A program made the position numbers and the translations under genes. 64,000 bases of DNA from Tubulanus polymorphus (Eukaryota > Nemertea > Palaeonemertea > Tubulaniformes > Tubulanidae), in the NCBI RefSeq assembly GCF_964204645.1, contig NW_027437459.1:1-64000 (forward strand), written 5' to 3'. The notes under the pieces were generated by a model. The model was not told where the DNA came from. It saw nothing but the letters and a program-made list of their open reading frames with translations, and searched no databases. Below are positions 1 to 10,911 of this stretch, one piece after another. Every line of letters begins with the position of its first letter. Within the stretch, counting starts at the first letter, position 1.

Positions 1-1529
1 AGGATGATGAATTCTATCTTAATTGATGGGTTAGGGTGAACTGAACTGATTTCAAATAGATAGGTGGAAAGAATCAGAATTTTCTGGCTGCCTTTGGTTC
101 TGAAGATGATGGACTCAATCTGAAAAGATGGGCTAAGGCGTATTGAACTGATTTCAAATAGATAGGTGGAAAGATTAAGAATTTTCTGGCTATTTATGCT
201 CCTGAAGATGATTGACTCGATCTGAAATGATAGGTTAGGTAGACTGAACTGATTTCGAGTAGATGGACTGAAAGATACAGATTTTTCTTGCAAAATAGGG
301 TCCTAAAGATGATGAGTTCTATCTTAATTGATGGGTTAGGGTGTACTGAACTGATTTCAAATAGATAGGTGGAAAGATTAAGAATTTTCTGGTTATTTAT
401 GCTCCTGAAGATGATGGACTCGATCTGAAATGATAGGTTAAGGTAAACTGAACTGATTTCGAGTAGATGGACTGAAAGATACAGATTTTTCTTGCAAAAC
501 AGGGTCCTAAAGATGATGAATTCTATCTTAATTGATGGGTTAAGGCGTATTGAACTGATTTCAAATAGATAGGTGGAAAGAATCAGAATTTTCTGGCTGT
601 CTTTGGTTCTGAAGATGATGGACTCAATCTGAAAAGATGGGCTAAGGCGTATTGAACTGATTTCAAATAGATAGGTGGAAAGATTAAGAATTTTCTGGCT
701 ATTTATGCTCCTGAAGATGATGGACTCGATCTGAAATGATAGGTTAAGGTAAACTGAACTGATTTCGAGTAGATGGACTGAAAGATACAAATTTTTCTTG
801 CGAAATAGGGTCCTAAAGATGATGAATTCTATCTTAATTGATGGGTTATGGTGTACTGAACTGATTTCAAATAGATAGGTGGAAAGATTAAGAATTTTCT
901 GGCTATTTATGCTCCTGAAGATGATGGACTCGATCTGAAATGATAGGTTAAGGTAGACTGAACTGATTCTGAATAGATGGACTGAAAGATACAGATTTTT
1001 CTTGCAAAATAGGGTCCTAAAGATGATGAGTTCTATCTTAATTGATGGGTTAGGGTGTACTGAACTGATTTCAAATAGATAGGTGGAAAGATTAAGAATT
1101 TTCTGGCTATTTATGCTCCTGAAGATGATGGACTCGATCTGAAATGATAGGTTAAGGAAAACTGAACTGATTTCGAGTAGATGGACTGAAAGATACAGAT
1201 TTTTCTTGCAAAATAGGGTCCTAAAGATGATGAATTCTATCTTAATTGATGGGTTAGGGTGTACTGAACTGATTTCAAATAGATAGGTTGAAAGAATCAG
1301 AATTTTCTGGCTGCTTTTGGTTCTGAAGATGATGGATTCAATCTGAAAAGATGTGTTAAGGCGTATTGAACTGATTTCAAATAGATAGGTGGAAAGATTA
1401 AGAATTTTCTGGCTATTTATGCTCCTGAAGATGATGGACTCATCTGAAATGATAGGTTAAGGTAAACTGAACTGATTTCGAGCAGATGGACTGAAAGATA
1501 CAGATTTTTCTTGCAAAATAGGGTCCTAA

Positions 1530-1631
1530 AGATGATGAATTCTATCTTAATTGATGGGTTAGGGTGAACTGAACTGATTTCAAATAGATAGGTGGAAAGA
1601 ATCAGAATTTTCTGGCTGCCTTTGGTTCTGA
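1530..1631 (+). repeat. Monomer type A (exemplar)
   Basis: 102 bp. Diagnostic bases: GAATTC at positions 9-14, GGGTTAGGG at 27-35, AATCAG at 71-76, CTGCCTTTGG near the 3' end, terminal TCTGA. It carries the only EcoRI site (GAATTC) of a trimer and no CpG. It differs from type B at 19 aligned positions, none of them in 41-71, so A and B share a 31-bp identical block. Confidence 0.95.
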
Positions 1632-1733
1632 AGATGATGGACTCAATCTGAAAAGATGGGCTAAGGCGAATTGAACTGATTTCAAATAGATAGGTGGAAA
1701 GATTAAGAATTTTCTGGCTATTTATGCTCCTGA
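1632..1733 (+). repeat. Monomer type B (exemplar)
   Basis: 102 bp. Diagnostic bases: GGACTCAATCTG at 8-19, GGGCTAAGG at 27-35 and TATTTATGCTCC near the 3' end. This copy reads GGCGAAT where most B copies read GGCGTAT, a variant also seen at 4,997-5,098 and in the matching later copies. One CpG is present. In T2 units B is replaced by the GATTCAAT / TGTGTTAAGG variant. Confidence 0.95.
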
Positions 1734-2447
1734 AGATGATGGACTCGATCTGAAATGATAGGTTAAGGTAAACTGAACTGATTTCGAGCAGATGGACTGA
1801 AAGATACAGATTTTTTTTGCAAAATAGGGTCCTAAAGATGATGAATTCTATCTTAATTGATGGGTTAGGGTGAACTGAACTGATTTCAAATAGATAGGTG
1901 GAAAGAATCAGAATTTTCTGGCTGCCTTTTGTTCTGAAGATGATGGACTCAATCTGAAAAGATGGGCTAAGGCGTATTGAACTGATTTCAAATAGATAGG
2001 TGGAAAGATTAAGAATTTTCTGGCTATTTATGCTCCTGAAGATGATGGACTCGATCTGAAATGATAGGTTAAGGTAGACTGAACTGATTCTGAATAGATG
2101 GACTGAAAAATACAGATTTTTCTTGCAAAATAGGGTCCTAAAGATGATGAGTTCTATCTTAATTGATGGGTTAGGGTGTACTGAACTGATTTCAAATAGA
2201 TAGGTTGAAAGAATCAGAATTTTCTGGCTGCTTTTGGTTCTGAAGATGATGGATTCAATCTGAAAAGATGGGCTAAGGCGTATTGAACTGATTTCAAATA
2301 GATAGGTGGAAAGATTAAGAATTTTCTGGCTATTTATGCTCCTGAAGATGATGGACTTGATCTGAAATGATAGGTTAAGGTAAACTGAACTGATTTCGAG
2401 TAGATGGACTGAAAGATACAGATTTTTCTTGCAAAACAGGGTCCTAA

Positions 2448-2549
2448 AGATGATGAATTCTATCTTAATTGATGGGTTAAGGCGTATTGAACTGATTTCA
2501 AATAGATAGGTGGAAAGAATCAGAATTTTCTGGCTGCCTTTGGTTCTGA
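2448..2549 (+). repeat. Patched monomer A* (A with B bases at 33-40)
   Basis: A type A monomer that reads TTAAGGCGTATTG instead of TTAGGGTGTACTG. Four B-specific bases (33, 36, 38, 40) sit between A-specific base 30 and A-specific AATCAG at 71-76. The patch is therefore at most about 41 bp, the size expected of a short gene-conversion tract. I count 24 T* trimers with it. In nearly all, the preceding C monomer ends GCAAAACAGGG rather than GCAAAATAGGG, so the two variants travel together. Confidence 0.88.
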
Positions 2550-2957
2550 AGATGATGGACTCAATCTGAAAAGATGGGCTAAGGCGTATTGAACTGATTT
2601 CAAATAGATAGGTGGAAAGATTAAGAATTTTCTGGCTATTTATGCTCCTGAAGATGATGGACTCGATCTGAAATGATAGGTTAAGGTAAACTGAACTGAT
2701 TTCGAGTAGATGGACTGAAAGATACAAATTTTTCTTGCAAAATAGGGTCCAAAAGATGATGAATTCTATCTTAATTGATGGGTTAGGGTGTACTGAACTG
2801 ATTTCAAATAGATAGGTTGAAAGAATCAGAATTTTCTGGCTGCTTTTGGTTCTGAAGATGATGGATTCAATCTGAAAAGATGTGTTAAGGCGTATTGAAC
2901 TGATTTCAAATAGATAGGTGGAAAGATTAAGAATTTTCTGGCTATTTATGCTCCTGA

Positions 2958-3059
2958 AGATGATGGACTCGATCTGAAATGATAGGTTAAGGTGGACTGA
3001 ACTGATTCTGAATAGATGGACTGAAAGATACAGATTTTTCTTGCAAATTAGGGTCCTAA
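2958..3059 (+). repeat. Monomer C' (C with TTCTGAAT core)
   Basis: A recurrent C variant in which GATTTCGAGTAGATGG is replaced by GATTCTGAATAGATGG, usually preceded by GGTAGAC, GGTGGAC or GGTTGAC. It removes the second CpG of C. This copy also has GCAAATTAGGG, shared with the copies at 30,798-30,899 and 31,718-31,819, which marks those as recent relatives. Confidence 0.9.
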
Positions 3060-3161
3060 AGATGATGAGTTCTATCTTAATTGATGGCTTAGGGTGTACT
3101 GAACTGATTTCAAATAGATAGGTGGAAAGATTAAGAATTTTCTGGCTATTTATGCTCCTGA
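3060..3161 (+). repeat. Hybrid monomer A/B (exemplar)
   Basis: The 5' 40 bases carry A-specific sites (TTCTATCTTAAT, TTAGGGTGTAC) and bases from 72 on carry B-specific sites (ATTAAG, TATTTATGCTCC). The exchange therefore lies in the interval 41-71, where A and B are identical. All 87 dimers begin with this kind of hybrid. GAATTC is often GAGTTC in these copies, and this one has GGCTTAGGG. Confidence 0.93.
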
Positions 3162-3263
3162 AGATGATGGACTCGATCTGAAATGATAGGTTAAGGTAAA
3201 CTGAACTGATTTCGAGTAGATGGACTGAAAGATACAGATTTTTCTTGCAAAATAGGGTCCTAA
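3162..3263 (+). repeat. Monomer type C (exemplar)
   Basis: 102 bp. Diagnostic bases: GACTCGATCTG at 9-19, TTTCGAGTAGATGG at 49-62, ATACAGATTTTTC near 71-83 and terminal GGGTCCTAA. It holds two CpGs, the most of any type. All 1-bp and 5-bp indels in the window lie in C monomers. C is the most diverged of the three types (about 75% identical to A or B), and its 3' half is the most different part. Confidence 0.95.
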
Positions 3264-4182
3264 AGATGATGAATTCTATCTTAATTGATGGGTTAGGGTG
3301 TACTGAACTGATTTCAAATAGATAGGTTGAAAGAATCAGAATTTTCTGGCTGCTTTTGGTTCTGAAGATGATGGATTCAATCTGAAAAGATGTGTTAAGG
3401 CGTATTGAACTGATTTAAAATAGATAGGTGGAAAGATTAAGAATTTTCTGGCTATTTATGCTCCTGAAGATGATGGACTCGATCTGAAATGATAGGTTAA
3501 GGTAAACTGAACTGATTTCGAGTAGATGGACTGAAAGATACAGATTTTTTCTTGCAAAATAGGGTCCTAAAGATGATGAGTTCTATCTTAATTGATGGGT
3601 TAGGGTGTACTGAACGGATTTCAAATAGATAGGTTGAAAGATTAAGAATTTTCTGGCTATTTATGCTCCTGAAGATGATGGACTCGATCTGAAATGATAG
3701 GTTAAGGTAAACTGAACTGATTTCGAGCAGATGGACTGAAAGATACAGATTTTTCTTGCAAAATAGGGTCCTAAAGATGATGAATTCTATCTTAATTGAT
3801 GGGTTAGGGTGAACTGAACTGATTTCAAATAGATAGGTGGAAAGATTAAGAATTTTCTGGTTATTTATGCTCCTGAAGATGATGGACTCGATCTGAAATG
3901 ATAGGTTAAGGTAAACTGAACTGATTTCGAGTAGATGGACTGAAAGATACAGATTTTTCTTGCAAAATAGGGTCCTAAAGATGATGAATTCTATCTTAAT
4001 TGATGGGTTAGGGTGTACTGAACTGATTTCAAATAGATAGGTGGAAAGATTAAGAATTTTCTGGCTATTTATGCTCCTGAAGATGATGGACTCGATCTGA
4101 AATGATAGGTTAAGGTAAACTGAACTGATTTCGAGCAGATGGACTGAAAGATACAGATTTTTCTTGCAAAATAGGGTCCTAA

Positions 4183-4589
4183 AGATGATGAATTCTATCT
4201 TAATTGATGGGTTAGGGTGAACTGAACTGATTTCAAATAGATAGGTTGAAAGAATCAGAATTTTCTGGCTGCTTTTGGTTCTGAAGATGATGGATTCAAT
4301 CTGAAAAGATGGGCTAAGGCGTATTGAACTTATTTCAAATAGATAGGTGGAAATATTAAGAATTTTCTGGCTGCTTTTGGTTCTGAAGATAATGGATTCA
4401 ATCTGAAAAGATGTGTTAAGGCGTATTGAACTGATTTCAAATAGATAGGTGCAAAGATTAAGAATTTTCTAGCTATTTATGCTCCTGAAGATGATTGACT
4501 CGATCTGAAATGATAGGTTAGGTAGACTGAACTGATTTCGAGTAGATGGACTGAAAGATACAGATTTTTCTTGCAAAATAGGGTCCTAA
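4183..4589 (+). repeat. Tetramer unit Q, copy 1
   Basis: A (4,183-4,284), B/A hybrid (4,285-4,386), B variant (4,387-4,488) and a 101-bp C (4,489-4,589). The hybrid starts as B (GATTCAAT, GGGCTAAGG, ATTAAG) and finishes as A (CTGCTTTTGGTTCTGA), so the switch lies in monomer positions 77-88. Other markers are GAACTTATTTC, GGAAATATTAAG, AGATAATGG, GGTGCAAAG and TCTAGCTATT. The C has GATTGACTCG and lacks one A in GGTTAGGTAG. Confidence 0.93.
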
Positions 4590-7500
4590 AGATGATGAGT
4601 TCTATCTTAATTGATGGGTTAGGGTGTACTGAACTGATTTCATATAGATTGGTTGAAAGAATCAGAATTTTCTGGCTGCTTTTGGTTCTGAAGATGATGG
4701 ATTCAATCTGAAAAGATGTGTTAAGGCGTATTGAACTGATTTCAAATAGATAGGTGGAAAGATTAAGAATTTTCTGGCTATTTATGCTCCTGAAGATGAT
4801 GGACTCATCTGAAATGATAGGTTAAGGTAAACTGAACTGATTTCGAGCAGATGGACTGAAAGATACAGATTTTTCTTGCAAAATAGGGTCCTAAAGATGA
4901 TGAATTCTATCTTAATTGATGGGTTAGGGTGAACTGAACTGATTTCAAATAGATAGGTTGAAAGAATCAGAATTTTCTGGCTGCCTTTGGTTCTGAAGAT
5001 GATGGACTCAATCTGAAAAGATGGGCTAAGGCGAATTGAACTGATTTCAAATAGATAGGTGGAAAGATTAAGAATTTTCTGGCTATTTATGCTCCTGAAG
5101 ATGATGGACTCGATCTGAAATGATAGGTTAAGGTAAACTGAACTGATTTCGAGCAGATGGACTGAAAGATACAGATTTTTTTTGCAAAATAGGGTCCTAA
5201 AGATGATGAATTCTATCTTAATTGATGGGTTAGGGTGAACTGAACTGATTTCAAATAGATAGGTGGAAAGAATCAGAATTTTCTGGCTGCCTTTGGTTCT
5301 GAAGATGATGGACTCAATCTGAAAAGATGGGCTAAGGCGTATTGAACTGATTTCAAATAGATAGGTGGAAAGATTAAGAATTTTCTGGCTATTTATGCTC
5401 CTGAAGATGATGGACTCGATCTGAAATGATAGGTTAAGGTAGACTGAACTGATTCTGAATAGATGGACTGAAAGATACAGATTTTTCTTGCAAAATAGGG
5501 TCCTAAAGATGATGAGTTCTATCTTAATTGATGGGTTAGGGTGTACTGAACTGATTTCAAATAGATAGGTTGAAAGAATCAGAATTTTCTGGCTGCTTTT
5601 GGTTCTGAAGATGATGGATTCAATCTGAAAAGATGGGCTAAGGCGTATTGAACTGATTTCAAATAGATAGGTGGAAAGATTAAGAATTTTCTGGCTATTT
5701 ATGCTCCTGAAGATGATGGACTTGATCTGAAATGATAGGTTAAGGTAAACTGAACTGATTTCGAGTAGATGGACTGAAAGATACAGATTTTTCTTGCAAA
5801 ACAGGGTCCTAAAGATGATGAATTCTATCTTAATTGATGGGTTAAGGCGTATTGAACTGATTTCAAATAGATAGGTGGAAAGAATCAGAATTTTCTGGCT
5901 GCCTTTGGTTCTGAAGATGATGGACTCAATCTGAAAAGATGGGCTAAGGCGTATTGAACTGATTTCAAATAGATAGGTGGAAAGATTAAGAATTTTCTGG
6001 CTATTTATGCTCCTGAAGATGATGGACTCGATCTGAAATGATAGGTTAAGGTAAACTGAACTGATTTCGAGTAGATGGACTGAAAGATACAAATTTTTCT
6101 TGCAAAATAGGGTCCAAAAGATGATGAATTCTATCTTAATTGATGGGTTAGGGTGTACTGAACTGATTTCAAATAGATAGGTTGAAAGAATCAGAATTTT
6201 CTGGCTGCTTTTGGTTCTGAAGATGATGGATTCAATCTGAAAAGATGTGTTAAGGCGTATTGAACTGATTTCAAATAGATAGGTGGAAAGATTAAGAATT
6301 TTCTGGCTATTTATGCTCCTGAAGATGATGGACTCGATCTGAAATGATAGGTTAAGGTGGACTGAACTGATTCTGAATAGATGGACTGAAAGATACAGAT
6401 TTTTCTTGCAAAATAGGGTCTTAAAGATGATGAGTTCTATCTTAATTGATGGCTTAGGGTGTACTGAACTGATTTCAAATAGATAGGTGGAAAGATTAAG
6501 AATTTTCTGGCTATTTATGCTCCTGAAGATGATGGACTCGATCTGAAATGATAGGTTAAGGTAAACTGAACTGATTTCGAGTAGATGGACTGAAAGATAC
6601 AGATTTTTCTTGCAAAATAGGGTACTAAAGATGATGAATTCTATCTTAATTGATGGGTTAGGGTGTACTGAACTGATTTCAAATAGATAGGTTGAAAGAA
6701 TCAGAATTTTCTGGCTGCTTTTGGTTCTGAAGATGATGGATTCAATCTGAAAAGATGTGTTAAGGCGTATTGAACTGATTTAAAATAGATAGGTGGAAAG
6801 ATTAAGAATTTTCTGGCTATTTATGCTCCTGAAGATGATGGACTCGATCTGAAATGATAGGTTAAGGTAAACTGAACTGATTTCGAGTAGATGGACTGAA
6901 AGATACAGATTTTTTCTTGCAAAATAGGGTCCTAAAGATGATGAGTTCTATCTTAATTGATGGGTTAGGGTGTACTGAACGGATTTCAAATAGATAGGTT
7001 GAAAGATTAAGAATTTTCTGGCTATTTATGCTCCTGAAGATGATGGACTCGATCTGAAATGATAGGTTAAGGTAAACTGAACTGATTTCGAGCAGATGGA
7101 CTGAAAGATACAGATTTTTCTTGCAAAACAGGGTCCTAAAGATGATGAATTCTATCTTAATTGATGGGTTAAGGCGTATTGAACTGATTTCAAATAGATA
7201 GGTGGAAAGAATCAGAATTTTCTGGCTGCCTTTGGTTCTGAAGATGATGGACTCAATCTGAAAAGATGGGCTAAGGCGTATTGAACTGATTTCAAATAGA
7301 TAGGTGGAAAGATTAAGAATTTTCTGGCTATTTATGCTCCTGAAGATGATGGACTCGATCTGAAATGATAGGTTAAGGTAAACTGAACTGATTTCGAGCA
7401 GATGGACTGAAAGATACAGATTTTTCTTGCAAAATAGGGTCCTAAAGATGATGAATTCTATCTTAATTGATGGGTTAGGGTGAACTGAACTGATTTCAAA

Positions 7501-7649
7501 TAGATAGGTGGAAAGATTAAGAATTTTCTGGTTATTTATGCTCCTGAAGATGATGGACTCGATCTGAAATGATAGGTTAAGGTAAACTGAACTGATTTCG
7601 AGTAGATGGACTGAAAGATACAGATTTTTCTTGCAAAACAGGGTCCTAA

Positions 7650-9588
7650 AGATGATGAATTCTATCTTAATTGATGGGTTAAGGCGTATTGAACTGATTT
7701 CAAATAGATAGGTGGAAAGAATCAGAATTTTCTGGCTGCCTTTGGTTCTGAAGATGATGGACTCAATCTGAAAAGATGGGCTAAGGCGTATTGAACTGAT
7801 TTCAAATAGATAGGTGGAAAGATTAAGAATTTTCTGGCTATTTATGCTCCTGAAGATGATGGACTCGATCTGAAATGATAGGTTAAGGTAAACTGAACTG
7901 ATTTCGAGTAGATGGACTGAAAGATACAAATTTTTCTTGCAAAATAGGGTCCAAAAGATGATGAATTCTATCTTAATTGATGGGTTAGGGTGTACTGAAC
8001 TGATTTCAAATAGATAGGTTGAAAGAATCATAATTTTCGGGCTGCTTTTGGTTCTGAAGATGATGGATTCAATCTGAAAAGATGTGTTAAGGCGTATTGA
8101 ACTGATTTCAAATAGATAGGTGGAAAGATTAAGAATTTTCTGGCTATTTATGCTCCTGAAGATGATGGACTCGATCTGAAATGATAGGTTAAGGTAGACT
8201 GAACTGATTCTGAATAGATGGACTGAAAGATACAGATTTTTCTTGCAAAATAGGGTCCTAAAGATGATGAGTTCTATCTTAATTGATGGCTTAGGGTGTA
8301 CTGAACTGATTTCAAATAGATAGGTGGAAAGATTAAGAATTTTCTGGCTATTTATGCTCCTGAAGATGATGGACTCGATCTGAAATGATAGGTTAAGGTA
8401 AACTGAACTGATTTCGAGTAGATGGACTGAAAGATACAGATTTTTCTTGCAAAATAGGGTCCTAAAGATGATGAATTCTATCTTAATTGATGGGTTAGGG
8501 TGTACTGAACTGATTTCAAATAGATAGGTTGAAAGAATCAGAATTTTCTGGCTGCTTTTGGTTCTGAAGATGATGGATTCAATCTGAAAAGATGTGTTAA
8601 GGCGTATTGAACTGATTTAAAATAGATAGGTGGAAAGATTAAGAATTTTCTGGCTATTTATGCTCCTGAAGATGATGGACTCGATCTGAAATGATAGGTT
8701 AAGGTAAACTGAACTGATTTCGAGTAGATGGACTGAAAGATACAGATTTTTTCTTGCAAAATAGGGTCCTAAAGATGATGAGTTCTATCTTAATTGATGG
8801 GTTAGGGTGTACTGAACTGATTTCAAATAGATAGGTTGAAAGATTAAGAATTTTCTGGCTATTTATGCTCCTGAAGATGATGGACTCGATCTGAAATGAT
8901 AGGTTAAGGTAAACTGAACTGATTTCGAGTAGATGGACTGAAAGATACAGATCTTTCTTGCAAAATAGGGTCCTAAAGATGATGAATTCTATCTTAATTG
9001 ATGGGTTAGGGTGAACTGAACTGATTTCAAATAGATAGGTGGAAAGAATCAGAATTTTCTGGCTGCCTTTGGTTCTGAAGATGATGGACTCAATCTGAAA
9101 AGATGGGCTAAGGCGTATTGAACTGATTTCAAATAGATAGGTGGAAAGATTAAGAATTTTCTGGCTATTTATGCTCCTGAGGATGATGCACTCGATCTGA
9201 AATGATAGGTTAAGGTAGACTGAACTGATTTCGAGTAGATGGACTGAAAGATACAGATTTTTCTTGCAAAATAGGGTCCTAAAGATGATGAATTCTATCT
9301 TAATTGATGGGTAAGGGTGTACTGAACTGATTTCAAATAGATAGGTTGAAAGAATCGGAATTTTCTGGCTGCTTTTGGTTCTGAAGATGATGGATTCAAT
9401 CTGAAAAGATGTGTTAAGGCGCATTGAACTGATTTCAAATAGATAGGTGGAAAGATTAAGAATTTTCTGGCTATTTATGCTCCTGAAGATGATGGACTCG
9501 ATCTGAAATGATAGGTTAAGGTAAACTGAACTGATTTCGAGCAGATGGACTGAAAGATACAGATTTTTCTTGCAAAATAGGGTCCTAA
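7650..9588 (+). repeat. 1,939-bp core module T* T2 D T2 D T1 T2, copy 1
   Basis: T* T2 D T2(+1) D T1 T2, ending in the GGCGCAT trimer. Shared markers, in order: GGGTCCAAAAG, a C' monomer, GGCTTAGGG, GATTTAAAATAG, six-T insertion, CAGATCTTTC, GAGGATGATGCACTCG, GGGTAAGGG, GGCGCAT. The module occurs seven times, always 1,939 bp. Confidence 0.92.
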
Positions 9589-9995
9589 AGATGATGAATT
9601 CTATCTTAATTGATGGGTTAGGGTGAACTGAACTGATTTCAAATAGATAGGTTGAAAGAATCAGAATTTTCTGGCTGCTTTTGGTTCTGAAGATGATGGA
9701 TTCAATCTGAAAAGATGGGCTAAGGCGTATTGAACTTATTTCAAATAGATAGGTGGAAATATTAAGAATTTTCTGGCTGCTTTTGGTTCTGAAGATAATG
9801 GATTCAATCTGAAAAGATGTGTTAAGGCGTATTGAACTGATTTCAAATAGATAGGTGCAAAGATTAAGAATTTTCTAGCTATTTATGCTCCTGAAGATGA
9901 TTGACTCGATCTGAAATGATAGGTTAGGTAGACTGAACTGATTTCGAGTAGATGGACTGAAAGATACAGATTTTTCTTGCAAAATAGGGTCCTAA
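9589..9995 (+). repeat. Tetramer unit Q, copy 2
   Basis: Same four monomers and all private markers as the Q at 4,183, 5,406 bp upstream. Confidence 0.93.
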
Positions 9996-10504
9996 AGATG
10001 ATGAGTTCTATCTTAATTGATGGGTTAGGGTGTACTGAACTGATTTCATATAGATTGGTTGAAAGAATCAGAATTTTCTGGCTGCTTTTGGTTCTGAAGA
10101 TGATGGATTCAATCTGAAAAGATGTGTTAAGGCGTATTGAACTGATTTCAAATAGATAGGTGGAAAGATTAAGAATTTTCTGGCTATTTATGCTCCTGAA
10201 GATGATGGACTCATCTGAAATGATAGGTTAAGGTAAACTGAACTGATTTCGAGCAGATGGACTGAAAGATACAGATTTTTCTTGCAAAATAGGGTCCTAA
10301 AGATGATGAATTCTATCTTAATTGATGGGTTAGGGTGTACTGAACTGATTTCAAATAGATAGGTGGAAAGATTAAGAATTTTCTGGCTATTTATGCTCCT
10401 GAAGATGATGGACTCGATCTGAAATGATAGGTTAAGGTAAACTGAACTGATTTCGAGCAGATGGACTGAAAGATACAGATTTTTCTTGCAAAATAGGGTC
10501 CTAA
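9589..10504 (+). repeat. Short Q-anchored repeat Q-T2-D (916 bp)
   Basis: Unit order: Q(-1) T2(-1) D. The Q and T2 units repeat, with the same marker variants, 916 bp downstream (10,505-11,216). This is therefore a local tandem duplication of the first units of the higher-order repeat, closed by one dimer. Confidence 0.9.
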
Positions 10505-10911
10505 AGATGATGAATTCTATCTTAATTGATGGGTTAGGGTGAACTGAACTGATTTCAAATAGATAGGTTGAAAGAATCAGAATTTTCTGGCTGCTTTTGG
10601 TTCTGAAGATGATGGATTCAATCTGAAAAGATGGGCTAAGGCGTATTGAACTTATTTCAAATAGATAGGTGGAAATATTAAGAATTTTCTGGCTGCTTTT
10701 GGTTCTGAAGATAATGGATTCAATCTGAAAAGATGTGTTAAGGCGTATTGAACTGATTTCAAATAGATAGGTGCAAAGATTAAGAATTTTCTAGCTATTT
10801 ATGCTCCTGAAGATGATTGACTCGATCTGAAATGATAGGTTAGGTAGACTGAACTGATTTCGAGTAGATGGACTGAAAGATACAGATTTTTCTTGCAAAA
10901 TAGGGTCCTAA
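10505..10911 (+). repeat. Tetramer unit Q, copy 3
   Basis: Same composition and markers; 916 bp after the previous Q, as part of the local duplication. Confidence 0.93.

Larger units (their letters stand above)
1..4182 (+). repeat. Array block: T1 D T* D D T2 T1 T1 T2b T* T2 D T2 D D D
   Basis: Unit order from base 2: T1(-1) D T* D D T2(-1) T1 T1 T2b T* T2 D T2(+1) D D D, with starts at 2, 307, 511, 817, 1021, 1225, 1530, 1836, 2142, 2448, 2754, 3060, 3264, 3571, 3775 and 3979. Bases 1-3,727 match 27,841-31,567 with one difference at 849 (T here, G there). The part from about 1,255 also recurs 3,365 bp downstream from about 4,620. Confidence 0.93.
4183..9588 (+). repeat. Q-anchored higher-order repeat, copy 1 (5,406 bp)
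   Basis: Unit order: Q(-1) T2(-1) T1 T1 T2b T* T2 D T2(+1) D T* D T* T2 D T2(+1) D T1 T2. The length equals 53x102 because two deletions and two insertions cancel. It ends in a T2 unit with three marker variants: GGGTAAGGG in A, AATCGG in A and GGCGCAT in B. It is the longest version of this repeat without an internal duplication. Confidence 0.92.

Noticed and set aside
1-306. 34-residue repeat protein family (TPR, PPR or TAL-like) suggested by the 34-codon period
   Set aside because: The antisense repeat lacks the helix-pair spacing and signature residues of these families, and frame-breaking indels and periods not divisible by 3 run through the array.
1734-1835. Ancestral half-monomer (about 51-53 bp) suggested by GATGGACT near positions 5 and 58 of C
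   Set aside because: Only eight bases match and other similarities give an offset near 34 instead. This is too weak to claim an older, shorter repeat.
3162-3263. CENP-B box-like site at TTTCGAGTAGATGGACT in C
   Set aside because: Only the TTCG core fits the NTTCGNNNNANNCGGGN pattern; the A at position 10 and the CGGG are absent.
3541-3560. Rho-independent terminators at the T-runs
   Set aside because: The T-runs of 5-8 bases recur in every C monomer without a preceding GC-rich stem.
4285-4386. Transposon or foreign insertion at the odd monomer in Q
   Set aside because: The extra 102 bp is fully explained as a B-to-A hybrid monomer. There are no terminal repeats or target-site duplication.
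8699-9424. Minus-strand 241-codon frame with a true ATG, repeated at 14,715, 19,305, 33,788, 38,888, 44,703 and 63,262
   Set aside because: The ATG is the complement of the GGCGCAT variant in one B monomer, copied with the 1,939-bp module. The body is ordinary antisense satellite and the end is set by the +1 T-run indel.
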